64,000 nucleotides of DNA from Pisolithus tinctorius (taxonomy: Eukaryota; Basidiomycota; Agaricomycetes; Boletales; Pisolithaceae). The stretch covers positions 186,001-250,000 of the forward strand of contig JANFAH010000057.1 in assembly GCA_024663395.1 (NCBI GenBank), read 5' to 3'. Shown here piece after piece: positions 1 to 10,619 of the stretch. The position numbers and the translations under genes were made by a program. The notes below the pieces were generated by a model, which saw only the letters and a program-made list of their open reading frames with translations, had not been told where the DNA came from and searched no databases. How positions within the stretch are numbered: the stretch's first letter is position 1; each line of letters starts with the position of its first letter.

Positions 1-27
1 ATCGTCATCGTAGTCAGTGGATACCCA

Positions 28-463
28 ATGGGAAACGCAAGTGCATGTCATTTTGACTTCAACACGCTCGAGTCTCATTGCCAGATTTCAGGGCGCCAAG
101 GCTGCTCAGAAACGAGAGCGCAATGCTAGCAAACAAGCTGACAAAGGGCCCACCAGCCGGCTCAAGGTCAACGAGGCTGCCAAGAACATCGTCTGTCAGA
201 CATGCAGACAGACCTTTGTGCGTCCTTGATACGCAGTTTGCATTCTAATGGCCTGACATCATTATCGTATATAGTTACTGACCACGCGTGCACCTGCGTA
301 AGTCCTTTCGGCTCAAAACCTCACATTTACTCTATGCAACTAAGACAAAAAAAGTTACTAACTGCGGTGTTTATGTGTGTATACATTTAGGTTGGAGGAA
401 CATGCGACGAATAAGCACTCCAAATCACTAGCTGAGTGCTTCCCCGGCTACACTGGCAAGTAA
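28..463 (+). CDS. Small zinc-binding protein, At2g23090/SERF-like (76 aa)
   Basis: Four exons: 28-36, 92-217, 275-297 and 391-463. The product starts MGNGAKAAQKRERN, carries a lysine-rich SERF-like N-terminus, and then one C2H2 unit: CQTC near residues 46-49 and HATNKH near 62-67, ending in the family motif ECFPGY. Length is normal for the family, which in plants and fungi consists of 70-80 residue nuclear or cytosolic proteins of unclear function. The first intron (37-91) only works as a GC-AG intron with donor GCAAGT; splicing there gives the MGNGAKAA start typical of the family. No GT donor keeps the frame. Its 3' end faces TIM10 at a distance of 187 bp. Identity is firm; molecular role is not known. 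Confidence 0.88.
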
Positions 464-650
464 CCCTGATAACGCGCGGCCCACGTGTGTTGTATGGATA
501 TTTTCAATGACGTATCTTGCTCTACGAGCGCACGCAGCTGCACGACTCCTGAAATGCTATCATGCCGAGGTAATTGGTTGGATGAGGGGTGACGAGACTA
601 CCATAGGGAACTTACCATGGTAGGATGTGAGCGTGCCAATGCCTTAGGTA

Positions 651-1054
651 TCAGAGTGAGAAACTGGTAGAACCCGTGGCCTGCGCATTAGCCCCTGCGC
701 TCTGCATTTTTTCGCCGACCTTTTTGTTGACTTCGAAAAACTTGGCGACACATCTATCAATGCAAACGCTCTCCCCCTTGTTGAGGTCACCTTCAGCGTA
801 TCGTGGACTGATGCACTTGCTGTGGCAGGAACTAGAGAAAAGGGTGGTTGAGTTGACAACACATTGCTGTACATACAACGTGGCTCACGAGACGATTCGG
901 TTGAACACGTCAGACACCATATCGATTCTGGAAAGGACACGGTTTAATAGCGAAGTGAACTGAGTCAAATGTCGCACTCGTTGATGGCCATTTCAATGCG
1001 TTCTTGATTGACGGCCCCAGAAGGGGTCGGTGCGCCACGCCCGAACAACGACAT
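651..1054 (-). CDS. TIM10: Mitochondrial import inner membrane translocase subunit Tim10
   Basis: Three exons on the minus strand: 978-1054, 889-927 and 651-831, giving about 98 residues. The twin CX3C motifs of small Tims are present (CHSKC and CIDRC, 11-16 residues apart), followed by the [10 protein letters not shown] helix. The N-terminal VNQERIEMA region matches Tim10. In the family, Tim10 forms a hexamer with Tim9 in the mitochondrial intermembrane space and escorts hydrophobic precursors to the TIM22 complex; the paired cysteines form the disulphides needed for folding. No targeting presequence is seen, as expected for a Mia40 substrate. It is transcribed divergently from UTP4, with 191 bp between start codons. 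Confidence 0.95.
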
Positions 1055-1245
1055 CCTCGAGGTCGACGGTGGGGAGGTATGGGGAGGTGTACGTCTGAAG
1101 TTGGAGCCCTTAAAGACCCGGTGCAAAATAACTTGTCCGTCTTCCGGAGCCACGTGACCATCGACGACACGTCCCAGAAAGGCAGGCGGGCAAGAAAAAA
1201 GTCCAAGTCGAAAGTGATGTCCATCGCAGACGACAAGGCATCGAT
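1055..1245. promoter_or_regulatory. Divergent promoter of TIM10 and UTP4
   Basis: This 191 bp separates the start codons of TIM10 (minus) and UTP4 (plus), so both promoters must lie here or inside the 5' ends. I see no clear TATA box. The stretch just left of UTP4 is A-rich (around 1192-1203). Assignment rests on gene orientation only. Confidence 0.6.
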
Positions 1246-4225
1246 ATGAACGATAATCCAACTCCCATTGCATTGCATCGGTGCAGATTTGTGGACTATT
1301 CGCCGTCGCCAGTCACTGCGTTGGCTTTCCCCCCCTTACCACTCCCGTCTCTGAGAACCAAGAAAGCAGGAAAGGAACGTGAGCGCGATCGCGTGCGGGA
1401 ATACGGAACACTCGTGGTGGGACATGCGAACGGCAACATTGATCTTCTCGAGTGGACAGGCGAAGATGACGAATTGCAGGCACGACAAGCCTGGCAGCTG
1501 CGCAAGGTGGGCTCGCTGCAGTGGCCTTGACTCTGTGTCACTTACACTCTTCCCGGTAATAACAGATACTGCCTGGACCGAACCCTTCAAAAGTGGATAC
1601 TTTGGCACTCACCATCCGATTCCCAGACACCTTTCCGTCTAATAAAACTCCCTCCCTATCTGACCTTCGCTTGTTCTCCTGCGGCGGTGGAAGCGAACTC
1701 CTGGAGTGGGATACGGCTAGGGGCTGCGTGAGGGTATGTCGTCCATTTGTTGGCGTTGCTTTATGTGAACTATCTCACTTGCTAAACAATGCAGCGAACT
1801 GTACCCTCACAAGGCGGCTCGATATGGAGCATGGCAGCCAATCCCGCATCCACGATGCTTGCGCTGGGATGCGAAGACGGAACTATTCGTCTTCTTTCGC
1901 TGGCTGCAGATACTCTCGAGCATTTCCGTCGCTTTGATCGTGTCAAAGGTCGTCTCTTGTGCATTGCATGGGGTCCTCCGGTACCACGACTATCGAAACC
2001 AGCAGCCGCAGAGAAATCAGATCCCAGGGATGATGATGCTGATGCTGAAAGCGATGACGATGACGAAGAGGAATGGAGTGACTCTTGGCTAGTAACTGGA
2101 GGGTCAAACAGTTGTTTGCAAAAATGGGATGTTAGAACTGGGAGACCTATCGATCGCATGATTACAGACAAAATGAAAGGGGAGAGGACCTTGGTATGGA
2201 CTGTGGGCGTACTAGCGTGAGTCGCTCCCCTGTTCATTTGCGGTCGCTTTTCGTTGAAGGGAACTTTGGTAGAGACGGCACAATTGTATCCGGGGACTCT
2301 CTCGGAACGGTGAAGTTCTGGGACTCGATGACTTGTACTCAAAGCCACAGTTTTTCAGCCCATGCAGCAGACGTTTTATGCCTGACTATTGGACCTGAAG
2401 GCACTACGGTCTTCACCTCTGGCGTAGACCAAAAAATCGTCCAGTTCAGCTATGTGTCTGGCACACCAGAAGCGCCATCCCCAGCGAAGTGGATACAATC
2501 GGCCTCTCGGCGGGTCCATTCGCACGATGTGCGTTCGCTTGCTATGTGGCCCCCCCACACGCCTTTGGCGGCATCCTATAGACGGAAACCTTCCCCTGGA
2601 TCACCATACATTGCACCAGTCCTTGTTTCTGGCGGTTTGGACATGTCTATTACCCTGATCCCTGCTCTCCCTGCTCATCTAACGACGTCCAACGTTGCTG
2701 CCCGTGTTATCAATCCCATAGCAAGCGGTGTTGCGACCACCTTTGAGGATTCTTACTATCGCCGTATTCCATATCACACTACGATGTGTGTCGCGAGGAA
2801 AGCGCGTCTCGTCTTGTGTATGTATGAGACAGGGTTGAGAATCTGGCGTATCCTTGACATTCCCAATGCCTCTACGGTAATTGATGGAATGGACAACACC
2901 ACAGATCCGGAAACCAGAGTTGGTTGGGAGAACTTACTGGAAATGGAATTAAATGTTCATACCAACCTGATATCCAGTGCGTTGTCGGACGACGGCAGAT
3001 GGTTGGTTGCCTCAGATTTATACGAAACGAAGTTATTCAAGTTGACAACAACTGTGAGTGCATTTGCGAGTATGCCAACGATATTCCTGAGATTCAAGAT
3101 CCAAAAATTTAGCCGACTGGAGTCGTGAAGCCGAAGCGCGTTCGGTCGTTCACGCCTCTACTTCAACAACAGCTTTCCGTAGCGGGTTCAAAAGAACCAC
3201 CATCGACGGGAGGGAGCAAGTTCGTGTTCACGCCTGACTCGACCAAGATGATTATGGCCTCCGCATCTACGTCTATCATTGTCGTGATCGACCTTGGGCC
3301 TGCCGAACCCACTGTCCTTAGGCAGTTTGAACATCACCGAAAGATCAGCTCTCTGAGTGGTGGACGGGTAATCCGAGGGTCCAGCAGAGGCAAGGCAACG
3401 CACGCAAGTCATCAAGACGAGGAGCATGACGACACGGACGGGATGAGCAACTCAGGAACAACGCCATCCATACTTCAAATGGCAGTCAGTCCAGATGGAC
3501 AGTGGCTTGCGTCTTCCGATGAATGGTGTCGGACGTTCATATACAACCTTGATTCTATCCAGGTAACGTCCCTTTCATCAACCTTCAGATTCCTTCAATA
3601 ACATGTGTGAATGCAGTATCACATCACCATTCCTTCTTTACCGCACCCTCCAAATGCCATGGCGTTCGTTCCCAACAAACCACAAATTCTCTTTTCCATC
3701 CTACCTAGCAACACAATACACGTATACGACGTTGAGACCGGGGAGGTCCCTTCATGGGCTCACGACCTCAATTCTCGTATCCCACAGCAAATCTTCAGTA
3801 CGCCCGACCCCGTCCTCGGAGTAATCTTTGAGCCTGTGGAGTCTCCGCAGCCTCTAGCCAATGGCGATGTCATTATGACGGATAGCTCCCAGGACTCTCC
3901 CCGTAGTACCTCAGCCCTACCACCGACCACTATCCTGTGGGGCTCCTCCTGGTTGTGTAAACTAAGGCTCGATTGGCTAGGGCAATACAGCAAGCAACGA
4001 AAGCGGCGAAAATCTGAGGTAGAAAAACAACACCTTCCTCCCGTATCGGACATCCAAAACAGCGCCAGTGAAGCACGCAATCTGCGTATCGTTACTCACT
4101 ACCGAGCTATTCTCGCCATGGACTTCCTAAAGTCCCGTGAGTTTGTGCTCGTCGAACAACCATTAGTCAACGTACTGTCGAAACTGCCACCAGCTTTCTT
4201 CAAGCCCAAGTACGGTCGCACATAG
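1246..4225 (+). CDS. UTP4: U3 snoRNP/t-UTP protein Utp4 (cirhin family), WD40
   Basis: Six exons: 1246-1506, 1566-1733, 1795-2216, 2273-3053, 3113-3562 and 3617-4225, giving about 896 residues. The N-terminus (HRCRFVDYSP near residue 11) and the C-terminal LPPAFFKPKYG are the family's end signatures. In between are WD40 repeats such as LVVGHANGNIDLLEW and GTIVSGDSLGTVKFWD, interrupted by an acidic linker (residues about 220-245, DDDADAESDDDDEEE). Utp4 is a subunit of the t-UTP/UtpA complex of the small-subunit processome in the nucleolus, needed for pre-rRNA transcription and 18S processing. The start codon is the first ATG of the open exon and fits the family's N-terminus. HAS1, another ribosome-assembly factor, lies 2.7 kb downstream. 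Confidence 0.94.
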
Positions 4226-4599
4226 TGCAGCCCTTTGGCATCGTACCTGCACAGCTGCATAACTTATCTAGTAATGCGAGGTACAATTATCTTTACATTG
4301 TATGCATCCAATGCAAAGGGACAATGCCAGGGGGACTCATCAATCGTAAGACCTATTGACTTGATTACAACAAAAACCCATGAGAAGGTAGGGAAATACT
4401 ACTATACATGCTAGGGAAAACAGACTAAGGTAGATTGTCAAGAGAGGAACGGGTAAATGCGGGAATAAATGGATCTAACGGCATCTAAAGGACGTCTAAA
4501 ACGTCTACTGGGTTTGATGGATTGTGATCTTATGCCCCTGTTTCTCATCTTCCCTGTAAATTGGTCAGGCAAAAAAGAACCTAGTTCGATGTAAAAGAC
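4226..4599. other. Convergent intergenic spacer, UTP4/Mpv17
   Basis: 374 bp between two converging stop codons. It is A/T-rich in places (for example around 4360-4420) and should hold both 3' UTRs and poly(A) sites. I see no gene or repeat. Confidence 0.5.
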
Positions 4600-5457
4600 C
4601 TACTTGGCATTCAGCAAGGAAAGGTATAACGTCCAGAAAACACCACAAGTCGACTGGAAGGGGATTCTGTATGGTAATGGCGTATACCGGAAGTTTATAA
4701 GCTGTTCGTCCGGACATGAATATGCGATGAGAAATAGCTGCGGAAACGTCCCGAGGGGCTTACCTGCGCCATGGGCCAGACCTTCCAGTTTGCTAGTAAT
4801 GCAGTGCTATACATGTCGCTGTATCTCTCGCGTATTTGAGCAAAGCTTCGGCCTTCCATTGCACCCATACAGCCGACGAACAACACAAGCTATGGATGAA
4901 ACGAGATGTGATGGAACCGAAAGTTGCAAGCCATAACTACTCACGCCGAAAGGTGCCCTAACCCAAGAAGCCTCAGTGCATGATTAACACAAGATACTAA
5001 CAGAAGCTCACATTAACAGCTGATCTGCAGCCACGCGCTTGGAGAGAGCCCAAAAGTTAATCTTGTGGCTCCTCCGTCTACACAATGGAAACCTGCGCTC
5101 AAGGACGACATTCCATCTGCCAAGTAGAGGGCCTCCGAAGAAGCGGGTTCAAGGTTCGCCCTCGTTAAGAAAACCAAGAGACGTACTTATCCCAAATCCG
5201 AAACAAAAGAAACGCAAAGTCCGTGCAGCATCCCATCCCGGTCTACGCTGGTGATCTTCGCATAACTACAAGATCGTAGCATGGGTGTCGAATATGGGAT
5301 TTACATGAAAGAGAATAATAGCACAAACCGTATTCTGGGACACCTGCGCGACAATGTCGCCAACTGCGTTAAGTATTCCGCCTGTAAGGGCAAGAGTGCC
5401 GTTGGGGTGAGTATCGAAGAAATACTGATAGGCTCGAGTAATCGTTAGGGTAGTCAT
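4600..5457 (-). CDS. Mpv17/PMP22/Sym1-family membrane protein (189 aa)
   Basis: Six exons on the minus strand: 5329-5457, 5187-5265, 5012-5132, 4945-4957, 4764-4889 and 4600-4701. The product has the usual length and motifs of the family: RAYQYFFDTHPNGTLALTGG at the N-terminus, GPLLGRW-like SPLLGRWN, RVAADQL, FVGCMGAMEG, ANWKVWPMAQ and the C-terminal INFRYTPLPYR. Family members are four-span channels of the mitochondrial inner membrane (Sym1, Mpv17) or the peroxisome (PMP22); which of these this is cannot be told from sequence alone. The fourth exon is only 13 nt and encodes the APFG linking the second and third conserved blocks; without it the frame is lost. Confidence 0.93.
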
Positions 5458-5867
5458 GGAGGAGCAAACAGCCTGAAAAGATGGAGGGGAAATGGCAACC
5501 GTTATATCATGGCCGTGAAGCTCCAACCCTTTACTCCAAGAAAATGACAGAAGATTCAAGACAGCCTATTACGACGCCGTCAAGATCAATACATGGAACT
5601 CCGCGTGACTGACATAATGCAAATTTGGAGTATTGCACATGATTTCCTCGCGTTCTGAGAGAATGCAGCAATTGAAGTAGGGACGCCAGCATCACAGGGG
5701 CGCACTGCTTATGTGCTCCAGGAGACGGGCTTACGACGGATCCACATCGGACGCAAAGTGAAATACGTGTAGGAGATGGAGAATGTCTACTTTTGACGTG
5801 GTTCGTGGTATATGTAACACCGACCGTACAGTGACCTAACCATACAATAACATGTTGGCAATAGTGA
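5458..5867. other. Spacer between PTH2 and the Mpv17 gene
   Basis: 410 bp between the end of PTH2 and the start of the next minus-strand gene. It must hold the PTH2 3' UTR and the Mpv17 promoter. No further gene, RNA or repeat is visible. Confidence 0.5.
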
Positions 5868-6874
5868 CTATAGCAGCTTGAGGTGGCCAGTGACCTGGTT
5901 GATCAAGTCGACCGGTGCTGTAAAACGTCAGCCATAATGAGCTGAAAAAGTCTAGGTCCACAACGTACCCGGACCAATGCCAAGGACAGTCCGTGAGCCT
6001 GCTGCAATCTGCGTACGGCCACTGCAAGTTGGTTGATCTCAGCCTGGCTATAATTTTTGTCAAACAGGCCGACTCACGCGTCTAAGATGGAACGGGCACA
6101 GAGGTTGAGGCTCTTTGCAATGGCCTCTAGCTCTAGTAGCTCGTCCTCTGATGAACCCCTCAGAGCAATTTTCGCCTGTCTGTTGTAGTTCATCAGCCAT
6201 AGGCTTAGAAGCAATTCCAAGTAATAATTACCCCGTTCGTTCCCAGTGCTGGACAAGCTGTGTGTATATCAAACATTTAGTCAGCTCTACTGCACGGGAG
6301 TTTGGTATCTTGTTTCACCTTTGGATTGGTTTTCATGAGAGCCTTGTAACATGCCAGAGTCGCATGACTGGAGACGTCAGTAGCCACCACCGAGCTCTGT
6401 AGAACGCGGGAATCATTACCTACCCACACCTATGGGAACGGGGTTATATATTATCAAGCTCAAGAGCGAAGACGTACTGAGCCGCGATCTTTCCTGTTGT
6501 CATCCCCAGATCCGTTCGTACCACAAGCACCTTGTATTGGCATTCATTTGCACATGTAAACAGGGCGAGTTTCAGGACTTACAAGTTTGCACTGTTGCAG
6601 CATTCCTGGTTTGATAGCAGCCAAGTCACCATCTGCCAAATCTTCCTCTTCCTCCTCCCCGTCTCCCTGGTCACCTTCCGGTTGATGTTGAGTGACAGGA
6701 AGGGAAGGTGCTGTGATCGAACTGGAGCGAGATCCTATCAAGTAGCCGAGTCCCACAGAAACCCCAGCCGCAACGAGACAAGACAGCGCTGTAATGTTTC
6801 GAACTGAGAACGGTTGTGCATGGGTAATGGCAACTGTATTCCAAAAGAATTACACACTGACCTGACGAGGACAT
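5868..6874 (-). CDS. PTH2: Peptidyl-tRNA hydrolase 2 (Bit1-like), membrane-anchored
   Basis: Nine exons on the minus strand: 6862-6874, 6583-6803, 6478-6530, 6424-6429, 6319-6367, 6232-6257, 6078-6179, 5969-6021 and 5868-5917; 190 residues. A hydrophobic N-terminal segment (about residues 6-25) followed by an acidic linker (EEEEEDLADGD) precedes the catalytic domain, as in Bit1. Domain motifs: LVVRTDLGMTTGKIAAQCGH, SSEDELLELE, DAGRTQIAAGS and GHLKLL at the end. Pth2 enzymes recycle peptidyl-tRNA; fungal and animal forms are held on the mitochondrial outer membrane by the N-terminal segment. The fourth exon is just 6 nt (GTGTGG) and completes the conserved AAQCGH motif. The start is chosen because the only other upstream ATG (6918-6920) goes out of frame at the first splice. 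Confidence 0.93.
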
Positions 6875-6954
6875 AGAATGATTTTGAGTCGGAGTTTGCC
6901 GAATGTCCCCGTCCTGGCATCCCATCAGAGCCTTAACACGAAAATACTAAGCAG
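6875..6954. promoter_or_regulatory. 80 bp divergent promoter, PTH2/HAS1
   Basis: Only 80 bp lie between the two start codons, so the 5' UTRs and at least one core promoter must overlap or extend into a coding region. No TATA box is visible. Confidence 0.6.
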
Positions 6955-8886
6955 ATGACAACGGAAAAATCTGCTACACCAGCCACGGATCGGCAGGATG
7001 CCGCAAACCGCGAACCGTTCTCTTCGCTGGATCTTTCGCCGCCGACAAGCTGTGCTCTCAATGACATGGGATTCGAGACAATGACGCCCGTGCAAGCTAA
7101 AGCGATCCCTCCGTTACTTGCAGGAAAAGATGTCCTAGGCGCGGCACGCACAGGTTCGGGAAAAACACTCGCTTTTTTGGTTCCTGCTGTTGAGCTGCTG
7201 CATCGGATGAAGTTCAAGCCTAGAAATGGTGTGTTCGTCTTCCGTGCCCTGAAAAGCAAGCATATGTAACTGCGGGTGATGCAGGGACAGGTATCATCAT
7301 CATCTCCCCCACACGAGAGCTGGCACTACAGATATTCGGTGTTGCAAAGGACCTGATGGCGTATCATTCACAAACTTTCGGTATCGTTATTGGTGGTGCG
7401 AATCGGAGAGCTGAGGCGGAGAAGCTTGAGAAAGGGGTGAACCTCCTTGTTGCAACTCCCGGCCGGCTTCTCGACCATCTAGAGGTACGTATCTCGTGCC
7501 TGAAGCTTGGAATCACGGTATTCACTTCAAGCAGAACACTAAAGGTTTTGTGTTTCGCAACTTGAAAGCCCTTGTGATAGATGAAGCAGACCGTATATTG
7601 GAAATCGGTTTCGAGGAGGAGATGAAAAAAATCATTGCCATTCTTCCAAATGGTAATATGCTCCCGGTATTTGAATGGTCACTGGCTGAATCTTAGCCCA
7701 GAGGGACGGCAGTCTATGCTATTCTCCGCTACACAAACAACAAAAGTTCAGGACCTAGCCCGTGTATCGCTCCGCCCTGGGCCCCTCCACCTTGACGTCG
7801 ACAAAGAAGAATCGACAAGCACTGTTTCCACCCTTTCGCAAGGTTACGTTGTGTGCCCGTCCGACCGGCGTTTCCTACTGCTATTCACCTTCCTAAGGAA
7901 GAACCTCAAAAAGAAAGTCATAGTATTTTTCTCCAGTTGTAATTCCGTGAAGTACCATGGAGAACTACTTAATTACATCGACGTCCCGGTACTGGACCTG
8001 CACGTATGTCAGATAGGCTTGATTTCTTTTAAAACCCTGCTCACATGGAATCACGACAGGGCAAACAAAAGCAACAAAAACGCACGAACACATTCTTCGA
8101 GTTTGTTAATGCAGATTCTGGTATCCTTTTATGTACGAATGTTGCAGCTCGCGGACTGGATATCCCACGGGTCGACTGGATCATCCAGTATGATCCCCCA
8201 GACGATCCTAGGGACTACATTCACCGAGTCGGTCGGACAGCACGTGCTGGGAAGGTTGGGAAAAGTTTGTTGTTCTTACTCGAAAGCGAACTCGGTTTCT
8301 TGCGGTACCTTCAGCAAGCCAAGGTGCCTCTGAATGAATATACGTTCCCAACGGAGCGTATTGCAAATGTGCAGAGCCAGGTAAATATATTTTTCTGATG
8401 TTTTCGGCGAGATTCACTTTGCGTTGCACACAGTTGGAGAAGCTTCTCCAGAAGAATTACTTCTTACACCAGTCTGCACGCGACGGGTTCCGGTCATATC
8501 TTCAAGCTTATGCGTCATATTCATTAAAGCAAATTTACGATATCAACAAACTTGACCTCGCCAAGGTTGGAAAGTCATTTGGCTTTGCAGTGCCTCCGCG
8601 GGTGAATCTGAACATTGGTGGGGGGAAAGTAAGTTCAGGGAAGAAAAGGAAACGTGAAGTAGATGAAGACGATGAGGAATGGGAAGACGTGCCATTAGGT
8701 GAAGGTGCGGAAAGTGAAACGGAAATGGATATCGTGGGGCAGGAAGAGTCGCGGAGTACCTCACGACGGCAGGGCAAGGGTCGACGGATAGAGACACTGG
8801 GGAAGAAGACGGTTGAGAAGGAAGTGTATCGGAAAGGCAAGACAATGAATAAGGCCAAAGCATCCGGTCAGCAATGGGGTCGGTGA
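6955..8886 (+). CDS. HAS1: DEAD-box RNA helicase Has1 (DDX18)
   Basis: Six exons: 6955-7228, 7285-7484, 7535-7652, 7702-8003, 8060-8380 and 8434-8886; 555 residues. Motifs in order: Q motif [10 protein letters not shown] (about 38-47), Walker [10 protein letters not shown] (63-71), [20 protein letters not shown] (in [10 protein letters not shown]), [12 protein letters not shown] and [10 protein letters not shown]. The C-terminal block [20 protein letters not shown] is the Has1 signature, followed by a basic and acidic tail with KKRKRE. Has1 unwinds snoRNA-pre-rRNA duplexes during 40S and 60S assembly in the nucleolus. The N-terminal extension before the Q motif is short (about 22 residues) compared with many fungal Has1 proteins, so an upstream start inside the PTH2 promoter cannot be wholly excluded, though I see none in frame. 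Confidence 0.95.
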
Positions 8887-9112
8887 CGAATGCTGTACTA
8901 CGGGTCTATATTCGAGTACCTATCGTTGTGCAGCATGTGTTGTGTATACCTCCTGGATTCCTCGTGCCTGTAATCGTGTTGACACGAGCTGCTCACGTGT
9001 TCACCTGCCCTAAACCAAGCAGGAAGCATACGTCGTTCACGTTTGACCGACCTTGCAGTCAAAATTTCTATCGTTACTTGTCTTCTTCTTGTTCAGTGCA
9101 GAATTCCAGATA

Positions 9113-10288
9113 ATGGCGACGACGCAGGTACCTCTCCGATGCAATTCTTCATGGAATCGGGCTGTATTGACTGAATCTTGCTGCAAAATATTACAGCACT
9201 ACGTCTGGGCTGGCGGTCACTTTTTACTCCTCGTCTCAGCTCTAAGATACCTCGTCGCTTATGTCACGTTCAAGACTGTGTCTCCCTGGTGGTACAGAGG
9301 TGAGCCGTTGTATTCCCTCCGGTTTCTCTGCGACGTTGTTTAACCCTGCGCAGCAAGTTTCTTAGGTGCACTTGTCAGTTATGCAATCGTATGCTAGTGA
9401 GTACGCCGTTTTGCGTAGAAGCAGGACAGACCGTAACCCAGCGGCGTGCTTTTATCGCGTTGCGCAGTAAATCTCTCGGAGTGAGTGCCGCACCTCTATC
9501 GCGTGTTATACACTTCTCACGTTTGGGGTCCCTCAGTCACCTCAACCCACTGGAACATATATCAAGAAGGCGTTGATGGACGAGGTTCGATATTCGCTAA
9601 CTCTGCTTCGGTAGCTGTGGACGCCGCTGAACTTTTAATGTCACGTCAAACAGAACGTCCAGTACTTCCTCCTTGCGTCCTTCTGGTGGAGTTCCAAACC
9701 AGTCCCACGTACGTTGTTTTCTTTCGCTTGTGGTGTGTTTTGTACTCACATAAGTGCAGTCGCATTAATACCGTTTTTCATCTTTTCGTTGTTCCACGTC
9801 TTGACGTTTACCCGTACGACTCTGATGCCTCGCTTCCTCCCTCCTGGCCCTCCCGCAACTGCAGGGGGAGCGCCTCAACCTCATCCTTTGGCCAAACGAT
9901 TACAGTTGTGGGTGAAGGGTGCGTGCTCACGTGTATGTGGACGTATATGTCGACCTTAACGTTCACCGTGTCTTTAGTCAACTATGACAAGGCGATGCGC
10001 GTTGTTGCTTACGCTGAGCTTGCTATCTTGGTCCGCGTTGTGTTCGGTGTCATTTTCTTCAAGAATTCGTTTATCGCGCCGTTAGTCTTCTTGCACTTCT
10101 TGCGGCAACGCTACTATCAGTCTGCATTCACGCGTGATGCGATCGCCGTAACCGATGGTCGCGTGACTGAGCTCGTGCGCCGCTCGGGCAATCCTGTCGT
10201 CGCTGAAGTATGGGACAAAGCGAGGGAGCTATTTGCACGGTGGGCAGCTGGTCCAATCCAGGCTGCAGGTGCTACAAGGAGAGATTAG
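9113..10288 (+). CDS. TMEM33/Pom33-family nucleoporin-associated membrane protein (248 aa)
   Basis: Eight exons: 9113-9127, 9197-9299, 9354-9396, 9468-9480, 9537-9584, 9654-9708, 9760-9918 and 9978-10288. Family motifs are QHYVWAGGHFLLL at the N-terminus, NVQYFLLASFWW, PLALIPFFIFSLFHVLTFTR and LRQRYYQS, with four membrane segments. Pom33/TMEM33 proteins sit in the ER and nuclear envelope and help distribute nuclear pores and shape ER tubules. Exon 4 is a 13 nt microexon encoding the YKSLG junction, where animal and fungal homologues have YKS. Exons 2 to 6 are all under 110 nt, an unusually fragmented N-terminal half. Unspliced reads in other frames through 9391-9660 are intron translation and were discarded. 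Confidence 0.92.
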
Positions 10289-10619
10289 TTGGCGAGTGGT
10301 TCAAGGGTCAGTCGGGATATTGTGGATTCTCGCTGGGTGGCGAGCCGGTTATCGATATCAGCGACTTCCGTCAGATGAAATGGGTCCATTTTGACCACAT
10401 CGTACTCTACTCGTTTTTTACCAAGCTCAGTTTTTGTGATCCCAGTAACTGTATTGATTTGTCGTACCATAGTTAAGATATGAACGATAGATTATTGTTG
10501 CCTGCGTTTGTGAGGTCACTCCAGGCTCCAACTTATGACGCACTTGTGATGCCACTGGTCTGCAAAGGGGTATAAACCAGCTGCCCCTGGGAGACCAAGG
10601 TTGGACCAAAAGCCTCATC
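10289..10619. other. Spacer with candidate TATA box
   Basis: 331 bp holding the TMEM33 3' UTR and the promoter of the next gene. A TATAAA lies at 10571-10576, 44 bp before the start codon at 10620. Nothing else is recognised. Confidence 0.5.
10571..10576 (+). promoter_or_regulatory. Candidate TATA box
   Basis: TATAAA on the coding strand, 44 bp before the ATG of the small membrane protein gene. Position is plausible for a short leader; it could be chance. Confidence 0.35.

Noticed and set aside
6368..6477. A single 110 nt intron in PTH2 instead of two introns and a microexon
   Set aside because: It yields AAHHAT in place of the near-invariant AAQC[SG]H motif and lacks two residues; the two-intron model restores the motif with normal intron sizes.
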